Shown in pieces: positions 48,201 to 62,103 of a stretch of 64,000 bases of DNA; the first letter of the stretch is position 1; each line of letters starts with the position of its first letter. The position numbers and the translations under genes are program-made. The notes beneath the pieces were generated by a model. That model saw nothing but the letters and a program-made list of their open reading frames with translations. It was not told the origin of the DNA and did not search any database. The stretch is from Malurus cyaneus samueli (taxonomy: Eukaryota > Chordata > Aves > Passeriformes > Maluridae): contig CM019218.1 in NCBI GenBank assembly GCA_009741485.1, positions 33,232,387-33,296,386 on the forward strand, in the 5' to 3' direction.

Positions 48201-51200
48201 TAAAACATTTGTCATGGTCCACATGGACCCAGCTGACCACAGAGTCAGCATTTTTAATATTTAGCTGCTGAGTTTCATAAAGGCAACTGAAAATCTGTCC
48301 CTTTTCTATGTAAGCAGTTGCTGTAGTTACCTCAAGATGCTACATGATTAAGAATACAAAGGAAGGGACAAACACTGACATGAATAGGAAGGGAGGTGGC
48401 TTCCAGAAAACTCTCATTAGTAAGGTGTGGTTCAAACAATTGTTTAAAGGATAAACACCATGAGCTTAAAAAAGAATCTTCATTTACAAGATCTATCACA
48501 AACAAAACACAAAGTTATGACAGAAATGACCTTAATATTACTTTGAGAAAGACCCAATCCTATTCATGTTCTTTGCAAAAAATTAACAAAAATTATCTTT
48601 GCAGAAGGAAGTCTGTTTCTCCACTCAGGTGAGAGAGAATTAATTGACAACTGTAGTGAAAGAAGCACACATCCAGTACTAATGCACAGTAAAACATTTA
48701 AGCATTGAATTCTTCAGTGAGAACATTAAAATGAAACCCTGGATTTCCATCAACCAAATTTTGTTCAAACAAAGATACCTGCTCAAGTTTCTGGTTTATT
48801 TATTTGATATATTGGCAGTTTTGCTTAAAAGCAAAACAGCAGCTTCTGAGAAACCAATCAAACTCCATAGTGGCAGATGTAAAATACATATGGTGATTAA
48901 CAGCACAATTACTTACATATTGTTAGCACACAGGTCAACAGTATAAAGTTTAGGGGAAAATCGATTCACTAAACCACATAAAAACATTAGTTCATACCTT
49001 TGAGTGTTGGCTTTTGGAGGTGTCTGAAAACAACAAGCAAGGTGATCTGAAGCAGCACAATCAGTCCAAAGAGCACACGAGCCTGAAACGACAGTTCTAA
49101 CTGTAAACCAGCCCTGGAGCTGTAGCAGCCTTGAAGCATTCCTGATGGACACTTATGCCTTATGGATGGAATGGCACAAAGATTTCTATTTGAAACACAT
49201 ATTCAAAGCTTGTTGGTCTCATTGAAATAAACAGTTATTGGATTTGTATTGCACGGACTTGAATTCTGCTGGATGGCTGAAAGTAATAGACCTGAACATT
49301 TAAAAAACAGGGTTTGTAAACACATCCATTGAAAAAGTGTAATTACACTTACAAGGCAAAACATTCTCCGAGCATTGTACTGAGGAGAAAATTCAAGACA
49401 TTGTGTAGAATGTGTGACTGATTAAAAAAACTAAGATAATAATTTTGAGCCAATTATGATATGAACTACGGCCACATGGACTTTCTTATGTTGTTCTAGA
49501 AGTGCACCTAAACTATTATGACATGACATCCTTTCTTACAGCATATACTGAGCTGTAACACATGTGGATATGACCTGGAACTTCCTAAACTCAATGGGGA
49601 TTTTGCCCTCCTCTTTGCTGCAGCTAGTTATAATGTCAGGAGCTGACAAAATACTTGCAGCATTCTTGCCAGAAAACATATTGCAACAGATCATAGTGAA
49701 TTTCTTTTTGACTGAATTTTCCTTTTTCCTTTTTCTACATCTCCAGTAGCTCCTTTTCAATTTCTTGCTTGCACAAAATGGGTCTATACTTATGCCCAAA
49801 AATGGATAATTGGGATTAGATCCAGAAAGTCAGGTGTTTGCATGAACCATTGCTGCACATTTGTGGTTGAAGTGTGCAACTTGAGAAACTTTAAATGTTC
49901 TGGAATTTCAGCAGAGACATAGCCGGAAAAAGTAAACTGCATTCAAGCCTACCAGGAATTAGGAAAATGTCTAGTGCAGCTCTGAGAAACCAACATGGAA
50001 TAACAGCTATTTGGTTCAAAGTACTTACTAGAACATAGTGGTCAGTGAGAAGAATAACAGATGACCAAAAGCCAAATCTAAGAGAGTGGTTTTCTTCCAT
50101 AGCAAATACATGGCCTCGTGTGCCAATTCTTCCTGAAGCATCCTAGATTGATATAAAATGAGAGCAATTACATACCATTAGTACAGAAAACCATCTAGGT
50201 AAAGTTCCTAATTATCATTTCACCTTTTCTAGAAGATGGACTTGATGCATGCTTCTCTGGCATACTGCTATATTAAATACTTCTACCTACAAAGGATTAC
50301 TTACTGTCAATTCTGCAGTTTCAAGTAATTTAGTGATTGTAAAACCATAATCTGCAAGTATCACATATGAAGAAGATCCCATCAGAGATTCAGCAACTTA
50401 TGGAAGACTGTGACTGTTTACTGTCCCCACCACCGATCATTTTCTGAAAGTTCAATTCTATGTCATAGCCCATATTAAAATATCTTGAAGTTTGTTGTCA
50501 CAGAGCTGCTCCCCAGCAGATCCCAGACTGTGCTGCACTCCTGGATTATGTTTTATCAGGCACAAGTCCTTACACTGTCCTTGATGAATTTCTTAATGTT
50601 CTTCTTGGCCCACTATTTGTTCTTGGTCAATCTGTGTTGGCTCTTCCCAGTCACATCCTTCATCTGACCTTGTGATAGCTCCCCGCAAAGATTTGTTTTC
50701 TAATTTTCCCAGGGACTGAAGTAAGACTGATGGGCCTATAATTTCCTGGACCCTCCTTTAAGCCCTTCTTGTAGACAGGAGTGATATTAGCTTTCTTCTG
50801 GGATGCCCCCTAATCTCCACAACTTCTCCAAGACTATGGAGAGTGGCCTTGCAATGATGCCAACCAGGTCTCCTAACACTCTATCCGGGCCCATGGATTT
50901 GTAGGGTCAAGCTCCTGTGACAAGTCTCACACCAACTCTTCTTTCACTGACGGTGGGTCTGTTTATATCAACCTTGATCCTTGTTCCTAAGGCCTGAGAC
51001 CCAACATTGCTGGTAAAGACAAAGGTGAAGAAAGTGTTGCGAACCTCTGCCTTTTCAGCATTTTTGTTCACTTCTGCTGTTTAACACCAGACCAACACTT
51101 TCCTTCTGTTTCTGCTTGTTGTTTCTGCACCTTAAGAACCTTTCCTTGTAATTTTTGACATCTCTGCCCAATTTCAATTCAAATTTGGTCTTCTGTCATG

Positions 51201-54200
51201 TCTTACTGTATTTCTTACAAAAAATAATATTTCTTTCTTTAGCGCAGCAGCTCTGTGAATATTTTGGTGCTTAGCAGTCAGTACTCTTTCCTTTATTAAA
51301 TCCTTTGGGTTTTGTAATCAGACAAATACGAAAGTAAGTCTTCTATCATGTGTTTTGTTCCTAGTTACATGAGGTAGGAGGGTGATGGAGAAGCCATGAC
51401 AAGAAAAAAATATTCAATACAAAGAATGCAAACAAGTAACTTACCTGGACAGTCACATCTATGTGATGGAGCCCTTCACTGTAGTTTTGTGGGCTCCACT
51501 TCAGCACATAGAGAGGGCCAGACACCTGATGTGCATTCCCCAGGTGAACTCCATCTATGTAGACTTTGACAGAGATAATGACAGAAGGAGAGAATGCCAG
51601 AATTCTAAGGAGTAAATAAAGAGCAAAATAAACAGATTTGTTACAGGACTTGTAGATAGGCTCTTACTTCCTTAAGAGAAGGCCCTAAGGGTTAAGCTAC
51701 CTTGTAATAAAGAGTTTAAAAGGTTTAGAAATTAAAGCAGTGAAATATCTGTAGGCTAATAGTAACATGATAGCTCTTTTCCACAGTTAAAAACGCAGTA
51801 GTTCTGTATGGCACTGCACAAAAGAACAGAATAGAAAACTGGCTGTGGAACAGACAAAAAGGTGGCAGAGATTGTAAGGTTCTGGCAGAAATAATCTTAG
51901 AACTCTTGCTTCAAAAGATTGGCTAACACAAGTGGGATGCATCCTAAAGCACACATAGACACATAACCAAATACTTGTAGATGGCTTCATTAAAAATTGC
52001 CAGGCCCTCTCTCTCTAAAGTCCTTTGTTGTTGGGACTGGGGTTTTCTCCTTCTTTTCTTTCTCTCTTTTCCCTTTGCTGGTCAGAATATAACCTTTCAG
52101 TATTAGGAACTGTATTTAGGAAAAATGGAGTGGAATGCAAGACTGATATTACAGATTTCAGATACCAACAAATGTATTGTCACTTGGCAGTGCTTATATT
52201 CATAGAATCAGTGATATAACACAGACTCAAAATATTGCACGTACAATTCCTTTCATTTATGGTAATACAAAAGGAATTCCAGAGCATGTTTTAGTAAAAT
52301 GAAGGAGTTTCATACAGTTACAGGAAACAATTCTACCACTTCATATATTTAATACAATAATAAGAATGTTCAGATAAGATTCTAAATAGGAAACTGAAAA
52401 AGAAATAGGACAATTAGTAGGACCCTGCTTCTTAACTGAAAACTATGACAAGCTTCTTTTGATTTTAATTCTATGTATGCAGTAGTTCAAGCAGATTGCT
52501 CTAACAGCAAATATAAAATATTGAAAAAACTAGAAATTGAAATATAAATGTAAAAATTTAATAGATAAGGTAAAAATAGAAAAAAGAAAATATTGAGAGA
52601 TTTAAAATCAATATGAAAATAGGTAGGCTTCTGATGCTACATACGGATGTAAAACTGAAAAGACAAGAAGCTAATAATAAGTCTGAAGTGGATAGAGAAA
52701 ACACCTAGAAAAATACATAAACAAAATTCCGAAAACAGCAGAGTCAATGTGAACATGTGAGATAACACAAATTGCATATTAATCTATGCATATCTATTAT
52801 ATACTAATCTATTTTAATTATATATTAATCTATCAACTTTGGTTACAAAAAGTTCAAATGACTTCAGGGGAAAAAACTGCTTAAATAAAACAAATATGAA
52901 TTACTACTATACAATCTTTTTATCACAGATGGGATACAAAGAGAGCTGTCTGAAATCATCTTCTAGATAAGTGGATTCTGAGAACAGTGGACACACATTT
53001 TAAAAAAGATTTTGTGTCTATACATATATTTAAATATTGTGAAATCAAGACATTACAGGGTACCTGATATGAGTAGAATGAAGAATTTTGACTAGTGGTT
53101 CATGAGTAGAACTGCTGTAAAGGAGTGATTTGGGATTGGTAATGAGAACTACAGGCCACTCTTCAAAGATAAGATCTGCGAAACTCAGGAGGTCGTGATC
53201 AAATGCAAGGATACGGTACCTATAATGAAAGGAAAAAAATAGTTTCATACAAACTACTGTGCGTACAGCTGATTCCCATGCTTCTCAAGTTGCTACACAA
53301 AACCTGAATTTATTGTCTATTTTTTCTCATTGGTAGTTGATCCCACATCTGAACTCTGCAGTATTAACTGTACAGCTGCATACCTCTGCTGATGTTAATT
53401 TTATTATAAATCATGGAAGCAGTACTCAAAGTTCCAGGTGTGAAGATCTCTGGAATTTTGCACATGAATCAGATAGACAAACATTATTTTAAAGAACTCA
53501 AATATAATGTACACAGTGTCTGTGTAGGTACTCCAGTTAAGGACAAACACTCCAGTATGCTCCTTCCCTCTATGCATACCAGTACCTTTCTTTGGATTAC
53601 TGCAGAATGAAAGGTAATATACTACTATACACTCCATGTAGCATCAGACACTTTTTGATGTGCTAGTAAGGTAACATTTCTCAAGTGGACTATCTCTATG
53701 TCAAGAATTCCAACAGCTAGTGCACAGCATGTGGATTTTAAAGTAGTGATGCTGAATTTTATTACATTTGAATACTATACGCATACTAAAGGGACATTTA
53801 GATGTCCCCCTTTTAATTTCTAAATATCAAGAATTAGTAAAAAATTATTTAATTTGGTAGCACACTGTTGGCATGGGGAAAAAAATCCCAAATGTACACA
53901 CAAAGACTTTTTTCAAAAGCACTTATAGTAATACCCAGTCAGGCTGATCTCATTCTTCTTTCAAATTGACCAAGCAGCATAAAAGGGAATCACAGTTTAG
54001 CAAGGTAGGCTTCATATAATAATTTGTTCATTTGGGCTTTACGTACCTCCTGTTATCCATCCAGTCTCCCAATTCGAGTTCCAGAGTGCCACCACGGTGT
54101 TGACTGTGCAAGACTGGCATCAGCCCAGCCATTGTATGGAGATGTCCACATAAATAGGCTGTGGCAGAACTAAAAAAAGGATGTAAGAATTGTAATTATT

Positions 54201-57200
54201 TGGGTAGAAAGGAAATAACACTGCAGAAAACCTAAAAGTGAGATTTAAGCATGTGAAGAGAGTCAAGAAATGTACTTCAGTCTGAAAACAAGAAGGATAA
54301 GACCTTACCTCATTAATGTTCGTATTCCAGGGGATGGGGAGATGATTGTTGAGGTGGGATAATGGCCAAACCAGATTGTATGGTTGCTGTGCAGACTTTC
54401 TGTTGCCATCAAAGACAGCTCTGCCATTTGATTCTGAAACAGGTAGGTGACAAATCCATTTTGCTAAATAAATGTCCCACATGCATAATAACTTAATGCC
54501 ATAAACTGAGATCTCTTACAGACGAAGGCAAATCTTTCAAACAATTCTTCTATATTAAAATAAAAAAAAAAAAAAAAACCTCCAAATAAACCACTACAGA
54601 AATAAAACAGTCAACCAAATAGAATGCAAAGACTTATACAATACCATGTTTAAAATCCCAAAAAAATTATAGGGTCTCTTAGGGCCTGGGTTGAGTGTTG
54701 CATCCACACAGATGAATGAATAGTTCCCGAAAGAGGTAGTGTGCATGTAATGGAAAGAGCCATCTTTACGCCAGGCAGAGTATTTCCTAACAAAATAAAA
54801 TGGAAACACTGCTGTTAGAAAAGCTTGTAGCCACGATAAATATATATTGCTTTCTCTCCTTCCACTGACAACAGGTAATTTCACTATTTTTGAGATAAAA
54901 TTGAAGTGCTTTTGATACTTTATGCTAGATGGGCTTTGTATGCATCTTCCACTGGCAGACTTACATTTCAACTAACAGTACCTACTAAATTGTTCTATTA
55001 ATGAGTAAATTCTGTAACTAAAATGATTGTGAGTTAATCTGAGAATCACTAATATTCATTATGTTTAATTGGGTGGTATTTTTAATTTTCTTTTAACATT
55101 TTCAATGGGCGTTTTTGTTTGTGAGTTTGTTTTTTTTTGAGTTGTTTTAGTCCCTGCATGATATATGGAAGCTAAACATTCCTGAGTTCAGATCATGAGT
55201 ATAGCTTTAACGCAGCCATCCAGAAATCAGTCCATGTCCCTGTTCCTCCACTAATCAGAATAACAAATTGCCAGAAAGGTTGACCTGAATACAAGACAAA
55301 CAGATATATAAAAAAGAAGTTTCCAAAATAAATCAATACTTCTAATGCCACAAAAACCCTTCCACAATATGTATTTTTTTAAGTTAACATTTATGAACAT
55401 CACTAACTTCAATAAAATGTCTTCCTTTAGTCCCAGTTTGAGTATCTGTAACAGTCGAATCATACTCTGCTAATGCTGTGAACATGTAATAGAATCCTAT
55501 GCTTTTGTGTAAAATATTGTATTTCAATACAACCCACATTCTTCTTTAATTTTAATACATAATGAACACCAGAATGTGGTGTTGAGTAACTGTTTTCCTA
55601 GCTTCTGTTTTTATTTCTGCAGACAATTTTAATAATTGTAACAATTTAAATAATTTTTATTGTTTATATTTTTATATATTAATAAACCAAACCAACTCCA
55701 TTTCTCATCTTCTCTCTCCTAGAGTTTGATAAAAAATTTTGTAGACACTCAATTACAAAACATGGAAGGATAAGAGGTAAGAAATCTGCACAAAGAATTC
55801 TCTATTTTTTCAATAGATTCTGCTCTCCTAACTGACAATGCAAAAGACAGAGGGAATAGCCGATATGGTCCTGGGCTACAGGAAAGTCAGTGAAAAATCA
55901 TGTATGTGAGAACTGAAAACAAAACATTTTTTAGTAGATTTGATGTAGAATATAGCACCATCTGTATGTTACATAAAAGTACCTGTAATAATTCTGAACG
56001 CTGTCCAGGCGTGGAATGTTGAATGCATCTGTAGGGGAGATAAAAAGGAAATAAGGAAACTTTCGGATCAAATTGATCAGTGACCCTGTACCTTACTTGG
56101 TAATGTTGAGATAAAGCAATCTCAGCAGGTGCTGAAGAGGTGTTTTTTTTAATACACGATTGGCAAGCAGACTGTCTAACTGTGCAGAGGAGACATTATA
56201 TACTCGATGCAGTTAAGTGGCAATAATTTTCTCATTTAAGTTTCAATTCAAAGATAAAGGCATTGTGGGAATATAAGTTATTTTTAATGGCCAAAAGCTA
56301 AATCTATCTCCACTTTGACCACAGAGCTTTACAGAAGCTTTTTTGGTCTGGGTGCATGCTCTGTAAACAAGACCTAACTCATTCACGGAAAATAAAGTAG
56401 CCATAGCATCAGGGAACAACATGTGTAAAACAGACATCACCTTGGGGAGGTCTGTACTGTAACTGCGTTCCACCTCTCCATTAAAGCTGGTAACAGAAGC
56501 CTGGTGGGGAAATGGGTATATATTGACAAAGCATGCACTTTTTTCCCCCACAGTGCTGGGCTTTCTTGTTCTGCCCTTCCTGTAACAGCCTGTTTATACT
56601 CCCATGAGTCCTTTCTATTTAAAAGAAACCAAATTTCCTTCAGCTGCTGAACATTTGATACCTTTTAAACTTAAACCTGTGAAGGGGAATTCTATGAAAA
56701 GTAAACTGAAACCATTTCTTCAATGGGGTAAAGTTACAGCTTGCCCCTCCATTAAATAATGTGGTATATAAAATAATGACATGGAAACTAACATTCTGAA
56801 GTCATATTCTACCACTTGCCAGGCAAAAGACTCTTACATCTCCGGTACTAAAACTCCAGTAAGCCTGTAAACAAAGTATGTTCTCGGTAGACATGCAGAT
56901 GGCAAATCTTTCTCTTGATTCATAATGACCACTAACACACTAGTGAGTACTAACACTTTATATTCTCTGATCTGTAATCACAGAAAAGACAGAGTTGTTT
57001 CATTTCCTTCTTACCATGATTCCCTTTGATGTCTATCCACTTGGTTTTTTTCATGACCCTTGATCTCTTCAGGATTGTCTGGTAAGTTTTCCACTCATCT
57101 TCTACCTGCTCAGATCCCAGTTTATCTCTTGTCTTAGCATCTGTCAGATCACCTGAAAGTGTACAAGGGTGAGATATTGCTAGAGGCCGACACAGCTTAT

Positions 57201-60200
57201 ACAGATACTGTAACTAGACAAGCAATCCCTGCCTGCAAGTGTAAGTGGCTGCAGATCCCTGGGTGAAATCTGGATGTTTCTGTATCTGGTCCATGAGGTC
57301 GCTGTGAGGGTAAATGCCTTTTAAGGCAGATGCAGCAGCCTCATCAGACATCTATCAACCACATCACTGCAGCACTTTTACTATTTAGATAAGTAACTGT
57401 AGAAACAAGACTCCAGGTCTGGCATTAAGATTCTAAAGCCTTACACACTGTAATGGCTCAGAATCTTTTTTATTTTCTTGTCAAAACTTAATCCATTTCA
57501 ATAACAAGCTGTCAATGAAGTGACAAGGCTTATTTCACCTTTCTTGGTATGATATGTTCAAATGGAAACCAGCAATAAAATCTTACATAAGTTCACAGGT
57601 GAATTTCATACAAACGAGCAGGGATTGGCCTGAGAGAGGAGCTCTCTCCTAATGACTAACTACAGACATTGCTCACTTCTGCAATTTCAAATACAAAGAA
57701 TGTAGAATCATCACCAGGAGGACAAGAGGGAAGGTAGCTGCTAGCAAGGACTAAGGTGCAGCAACACATATTGGGAAAACAATGGCTATTTGGTATGATT
57801 GTGTCTGTTCCATGTAAAACACACTAAACTCACCAGTCCCAAGACACCGAAGAGAAACTAATTCTCTTGTTGAGAAGCTATTCTTTTCCACTTCTAGCAA
57901 TCTATCTTCAGTTTCAATTCCATTTCCATTGCTTAAGATACCTTAATGCTTTCAAGTTCCCTCTTGAGATCCTAGAATTTTGCTTATTTGCTCTTCCTTT
58001 GACAGTACACTCAACAAGAAATTCACATTTTTGAATTGCTTACCTGTTGCTAGAACAAGTGCTGGCTGAATTACATCAATTGTTTCAGAACAGAATTTTT
58101 CAAAGTCAGGAGCTCGTTTGGGATCCTGAAATTTGCTGATATGAATATCTGACACCTGCAAAAGAGAAGAAGGAAACACAGCCCCAAGCAGAGGGTTATT
58201 GCTATCCAGATTGTTCTGCAAAGCCAGGTATGTGTATGAATGCAACATAAGAGCAATCACAGCTATTGATATCAGTATAAGGGATACAGGGAGTGGATGA
58301 CTAGAGGAGAACAGAAACAGAACAAGCAAATTATATTGCAAATCTAACCCTTAAAATCACATTTACATCAAGAAAATTTCCTTAAAATTAAGGGCATACA
58401 ATAATATGAGGAAATACTATGCTACCCACAGTGTGTTGTGATGACTGCAAGTGGCCTGTTGCCTTTCAAATTCTGTGTTTCTGGTGCAACACAGTGGTTT
58501 TGCTGCAAATGAGAATACAAAGTAGTTCTGCAAAGCAACAGGTTAAAGCTACCTAGAACTTGAAATATACTGATAATTTATTTTGTACCTGGTGTGACAT
58601 TTCCAGCAGCTGTCTGGAAGGATTTTTAACATTCTATCCATGCATTTTAATGGATCTAATGAGTGTGTTTAGATCCCATTCCACATACCTTCAAGAAGGC
58701 AAAGATTGCCCCAGAAATGATGATATGACTTGTATGTAACTGTAAAAGATGCTGTTCATTTCTGAATCAGTCAAAGCCCTCACATCAGAAGAGCCATTTG
58801 GGGAGAATAAGAAAAGTAAGACTTTTCTATTTTTTATGTTGTGGCTTTTCAGTACCATATAAAAAAAAATCTTGGGTGAATAGTGTCAATTCCACTTCCC
58901 ATCCCACTTCAGTCAATCAATTAATTAATTGTCCTCCTCAATGTAAACAAATGGTATTTAATACTCAAAAAATAGTAAGCACATGCCCATGGCCATCTGA
59001 CATTATCACTTGGAAAGAAAAGCATTAACTTTTACCATGTAATAAGCCTTTTCTTGTAAAGCTTGTAGTTTTTTTTAAAAATCCAGATAAAGTACCTTGG
59101 AGAAAAATTATTTACTTCTACTTATCCAGTCATCTGTACACAAAGAAAATATTACCCAAATACAGTTTTTAAATTCTGCTTAGGAAACTTCTCCATTTGG
59201 AATTACATGGAATTTTTGCCTAGATCAGAATTGTGTACTAAAGTAAGCAAACACTTCTAGATATTATCCTCACTTTCATTGATGCTTTCAAACTAGTGTG
59301 AAGCAAAGAGCACAGCGAAACTACCTCGATACATCAAACCTCATTTAATCATTGACAAGGATACAATTTGTTTTTCTTCTTTTCAGCCTGTGGATTTGCA
59401 GTTAATTTATCTCAGCAATCAGAGAAAATCAAAACTTCTACAGTTTTCATTCTTGAGAGAGAACAGTCTTACAGGAAACCTTACTCCTCTTCTACCAGTA
59501 ACTATAGCAAATGTAAATTTCTAACCTTACAGCAGAGTGGTTGGGAAGCCTAATTTCTTACCGTAACCTTCCTACTGTTCTTCCCCATACTATGATATGA
59601 CTTTGAAAATTTAAAAAGGTTTAACTTGTCATTTCTAAGAGTCACAATGTCCTGGGACTTCCTGAGAGCTGGAACTAAGTTTCCATCATCACTAAAAGCC
59701 ATGAAATATGAAGATCTCAGGAGTGGAGCTTCTTCTCTTTTTTTTTTTTTTTTTATTTAATTTTTTAAATTAACTTCAGATAATATCCCAATAAAAGGAA
59801 AGACAATGGCCAAGATGAAAATCTTGTAATACTTTTATTTAATTTCCAAAATGTAGGTGAAAGCGCACTTGCTGCTCTTTCCACTCCCTCTGACTGATGT
59901 GCATACTTGGCCTCTCTCATTGCATCATAAGCATTTACTTTTATTAAAATGGGTTGGAAGAGATTTGGGGGTGAGGACAAATCACCATCAACATTCCTTA
60001 TCTAGCAAAGATGTGGTTCAGGACAGGCAGGCATTAACAATGGAGAATTACAAGGTCTAGAGCAAAAGTAGAATGAATCCAGCTGACAGAAGTAGGAGAA
60101 ATAATTATAAGCTTGTCTAATATTGAACTAGAGTGTCTATTTGGCACTGGCTAAGAAAGCAAATTCTGCTGTAATAAAGATGAACATGCCATTAATAGCA

Positions 60201-62103
60201 GATTCAAGTACAAAGACTGTAATTTGATTCAGTTTAAGAAGAGATAGTTCTGTGCATGGGAAGAAAAACAAGGCAGGAACTACTGGGGGCAGAAGTGACC
60301 ATCTTGAGCTTTATCCAGTGACCCAGGCTAGACCTATGGAGTCACCAGGGAGCCTGAAGCCTGTTTCCCACAACATCATCAGGCACAGGGCTGGATTTGG
60401 TGCTTGATTAGTTTCCAAGTCAGGTCAATGATAAAACAGCTACTAAAGGGCAAGTCTGAAAGAGAACATAACTACTTGAAAGTAAAGCCGAGTCTCAAAT
60501 TAGCTGTGCCTTGACCTATCCTTGGGAGAACTCCACTTGTGGTGACACAACTACAGAGAACATGGCAAGAGAAACATGGGCCTGTGCATGCTGCTTGTCA
60601 GTATAGCTCTGCAGCTGCTGTATGCTGCTCTATCTGACTCTTCACAAGATAGCAACTCAAGATAGGGGCTTTACTTACACTAATTCAGGCATATCTCTCA
60701 TCTTGAGATCTAATCTGTAGTAAAAATAAGCCTTGAGTCACTTAAGGAAAAAATTCTGAAAAAAAATGACATCACAATTGGAGAGAACTAAAGGACTAAT
60801 AATATGCCAGCTCATTCACTAAGAGCACTGCCGGCAGCTAACACAGTCAGGAAAAGTGCTCTTGAGATTGAGAATAAACACAAAACAGTAAAAGCAGCTA
60901 TTTGTTAGAAGGGAATGTAGAGTAATCCCTGTTACATCTCACCCATAAATTAACTGCAAATATGTAAACACTTCTGTGGCTAGTCCTACACTAAGTGCTT
61001 CAGGAATGCTCTGGGGGAGAAGAGTCAGAAGATGCCACAGAAGCACTAAGGCATGACAATTTTCTTCCAAGACTATGCCAGATCAACTTGTATTTTATGT
61101 TTAACCTGGAAACAAAGCTGTGTACATTTAACCTTCTGAATAATGCTATACCTTCCATTGCTATAAATCAGTATAGCTATTTTCTCAGCTACACAACTTT
61201 TCTGAGTTTTTTGGATACGGAAAGGAACAGGCAGAGCCTGCATTTCTCACCAGGATATTGAATAATACCGCATCAGGTACTGATGCAATATATTGGGTAG
61301 CATAATAATCAGGTAATTTTTAATTACCCACTTCCACTACACACATCTGATAAAGAAACTTCTCTGTCCAACCATCCAGGAGCGACTCAGGCAGCCACAC
61401 TCACACCGCCTGAGCTGGGACCGGGGTCCCTTCACAGCTACACTCCCTACACTCACAGACAGACCAGGTTTCCTTACCAGTTCGACCCCAGGTTTCCTAT
61501 AGCAGGGTCTCACACGTCGGAATCCTTAAAATAATTTAATCTTCGTGCAACAACAAAATAACAGTTCGAGTTGGATGCCTCCGAGAAGTGGCCCCAAAGA
61601 GAATGCCCGGGCTTTTATACCTCACGGTCTAAGAGCAGGAAAGCCTGGGGCTCGTGGGCTCCCGCTGTCTCAGAGTGTCCGGTTCCCTGGCTGGGCCACC
61701 CGCGTCCCCCCGCGCCCTGTGCCCTTCGCTGTGCAAAGGGTTGACAGCTCACGGCCTCCCGCCCCCCAGAGCTCAGCCTGCCCCTCGCACTGCAGCCGCA
61801 CATCGAGTTGCCGGCACTGAACGTATTCCTCAGCGCGACCCTTGGGCAGCCTGGCACAACACCTGTAACCCGGGCTTGGCTGCGCGCCTCCGCCGTGCCC
61901 GCCGTGCCCGCGTCTCGGCGCCCCTCGCCCCGCCCGGCCCCGCTCACCTGCACGACCCACAGCAGTCTGTCGGCGGCGGCCCTGGCGCGGGCTGCGGGCC
62001 CAGCGGCGCGCTGCCCAGAGCTGGCGGCGCCCCCGCCGCCCGTACCAGTCCAGCAGCAAGCGCCACGGCGCCGCCGCCAGCACCCCGCCGCCAGCCCCAG
62101 CAT
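45285..62103 (-). CDS. TMEM62: Transmembrane protein 62, metallophosphoesterase domain, 14 coding exons
   Basis: Exons, 5' to 3' on the minus strand: 62103-61948, 58155-58044, 57152-57015, 56028-55983, 54786-54645, 54433-54309, 54169-54047, 53219-53064, 51604-51445, 50142-50029, 49082-48998, 47483-47379, 46616-46498, 45611-45285. Junctions are GT-AG, phases agree, and the sum is 1908 nt (635 residues plus TGA; human 643). All calcineurin-like phosphoesterase metal motifs are present: SDIH (54-57), GDLTD (90-94), GNHD (133-136), FGHY (220-223), GHLH (248-251). A beta-rich middle region (about 335-386) follows, then roughly six or seven hydrophobic segments between 413 and 612, for example [36 protein letters not shown] and [14 protein letters not shown]. 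This fits a multi-pass membrane protein with a large phosphoesterase domain. Substrate and physiological role are not established. The N-terminal 45 residues are doubtful because exon 1 has a frame conflict (see the exon 1 entry). Confidence 0.95.
50500..51215 (-). mobile_element. CR1 LINE fragment, reverse transcriptase region
   Basis: The minus strand encodes, in broken frames, KSMGPD, then [13 protein letters not shown], then [18 protein letters not shown], which are the start of the CR1 reverse transcriptase domain. Stops and frameshifts interrupt it, and the 3' half of the element is absent. It lies in TMEM62 intron 9, in the same orientation as the gene. Confidence 0.85.
58156..61360. 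other. TMEM62: TMEM62 intron 1, main part
   Basis: No exon-like sequence is seen on either strand. A poly-T tract lies at about 59740-59754. The region is otherwise AT-rich and unremarkable. The right end of the intron is occupied by an LTR. Confidence 0.6.
61375..61864 (-). mobile_element. Solo LTR of an endogenous retrovirus, well preserved
   Basis: On the minus strand the element starts near TGTTGTGCCAGGCTGCC (61864). It has a clean TATA box GGTATAAAAGCCCGGG (TATAAAAG at 61619-61612) and, about 75 bases on, GAAGATTAAATTATTTT (ATTAAA at 61540-61535, a polyadenylation signal). A U5-like tail with a small GGAAACCTGG duplication then runs to about 61375. Many CpG dinucleotides survive, which suggests a fairly recent insertion. 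No gag, pol or env sequence adjoins it. The left boundary is uncertain, and no target duplication was found by eye. It sits in TMEM62 intron 1, in the same orientation, beginning about 85 bases past the exon 1 donor. Confidence 0.65.
61612..61619 (-). promoter_or_regulatory. LTR TATA box
   Basis: TATAAAAG on the minus strand in the context GGTATAAAAGCCCGGG, within the solo LTR. It would direct transcription leftward into TMEM62 exon 2 if the LTR is active. Confidence 0.6.

Noticed and set aside
50485..50667. Plus-strand 60-codon ORF as a small gene
   Set aside because: It is the antisense of a CR1 fragment in TMEM62 intron 9.
54594..54971. 125-codon minus-strand ORF as one exon
   Set aside because: Only 54645-54786 is TMEM62 coding sequence; the ORF reads through the acceptor and donor into the introns.
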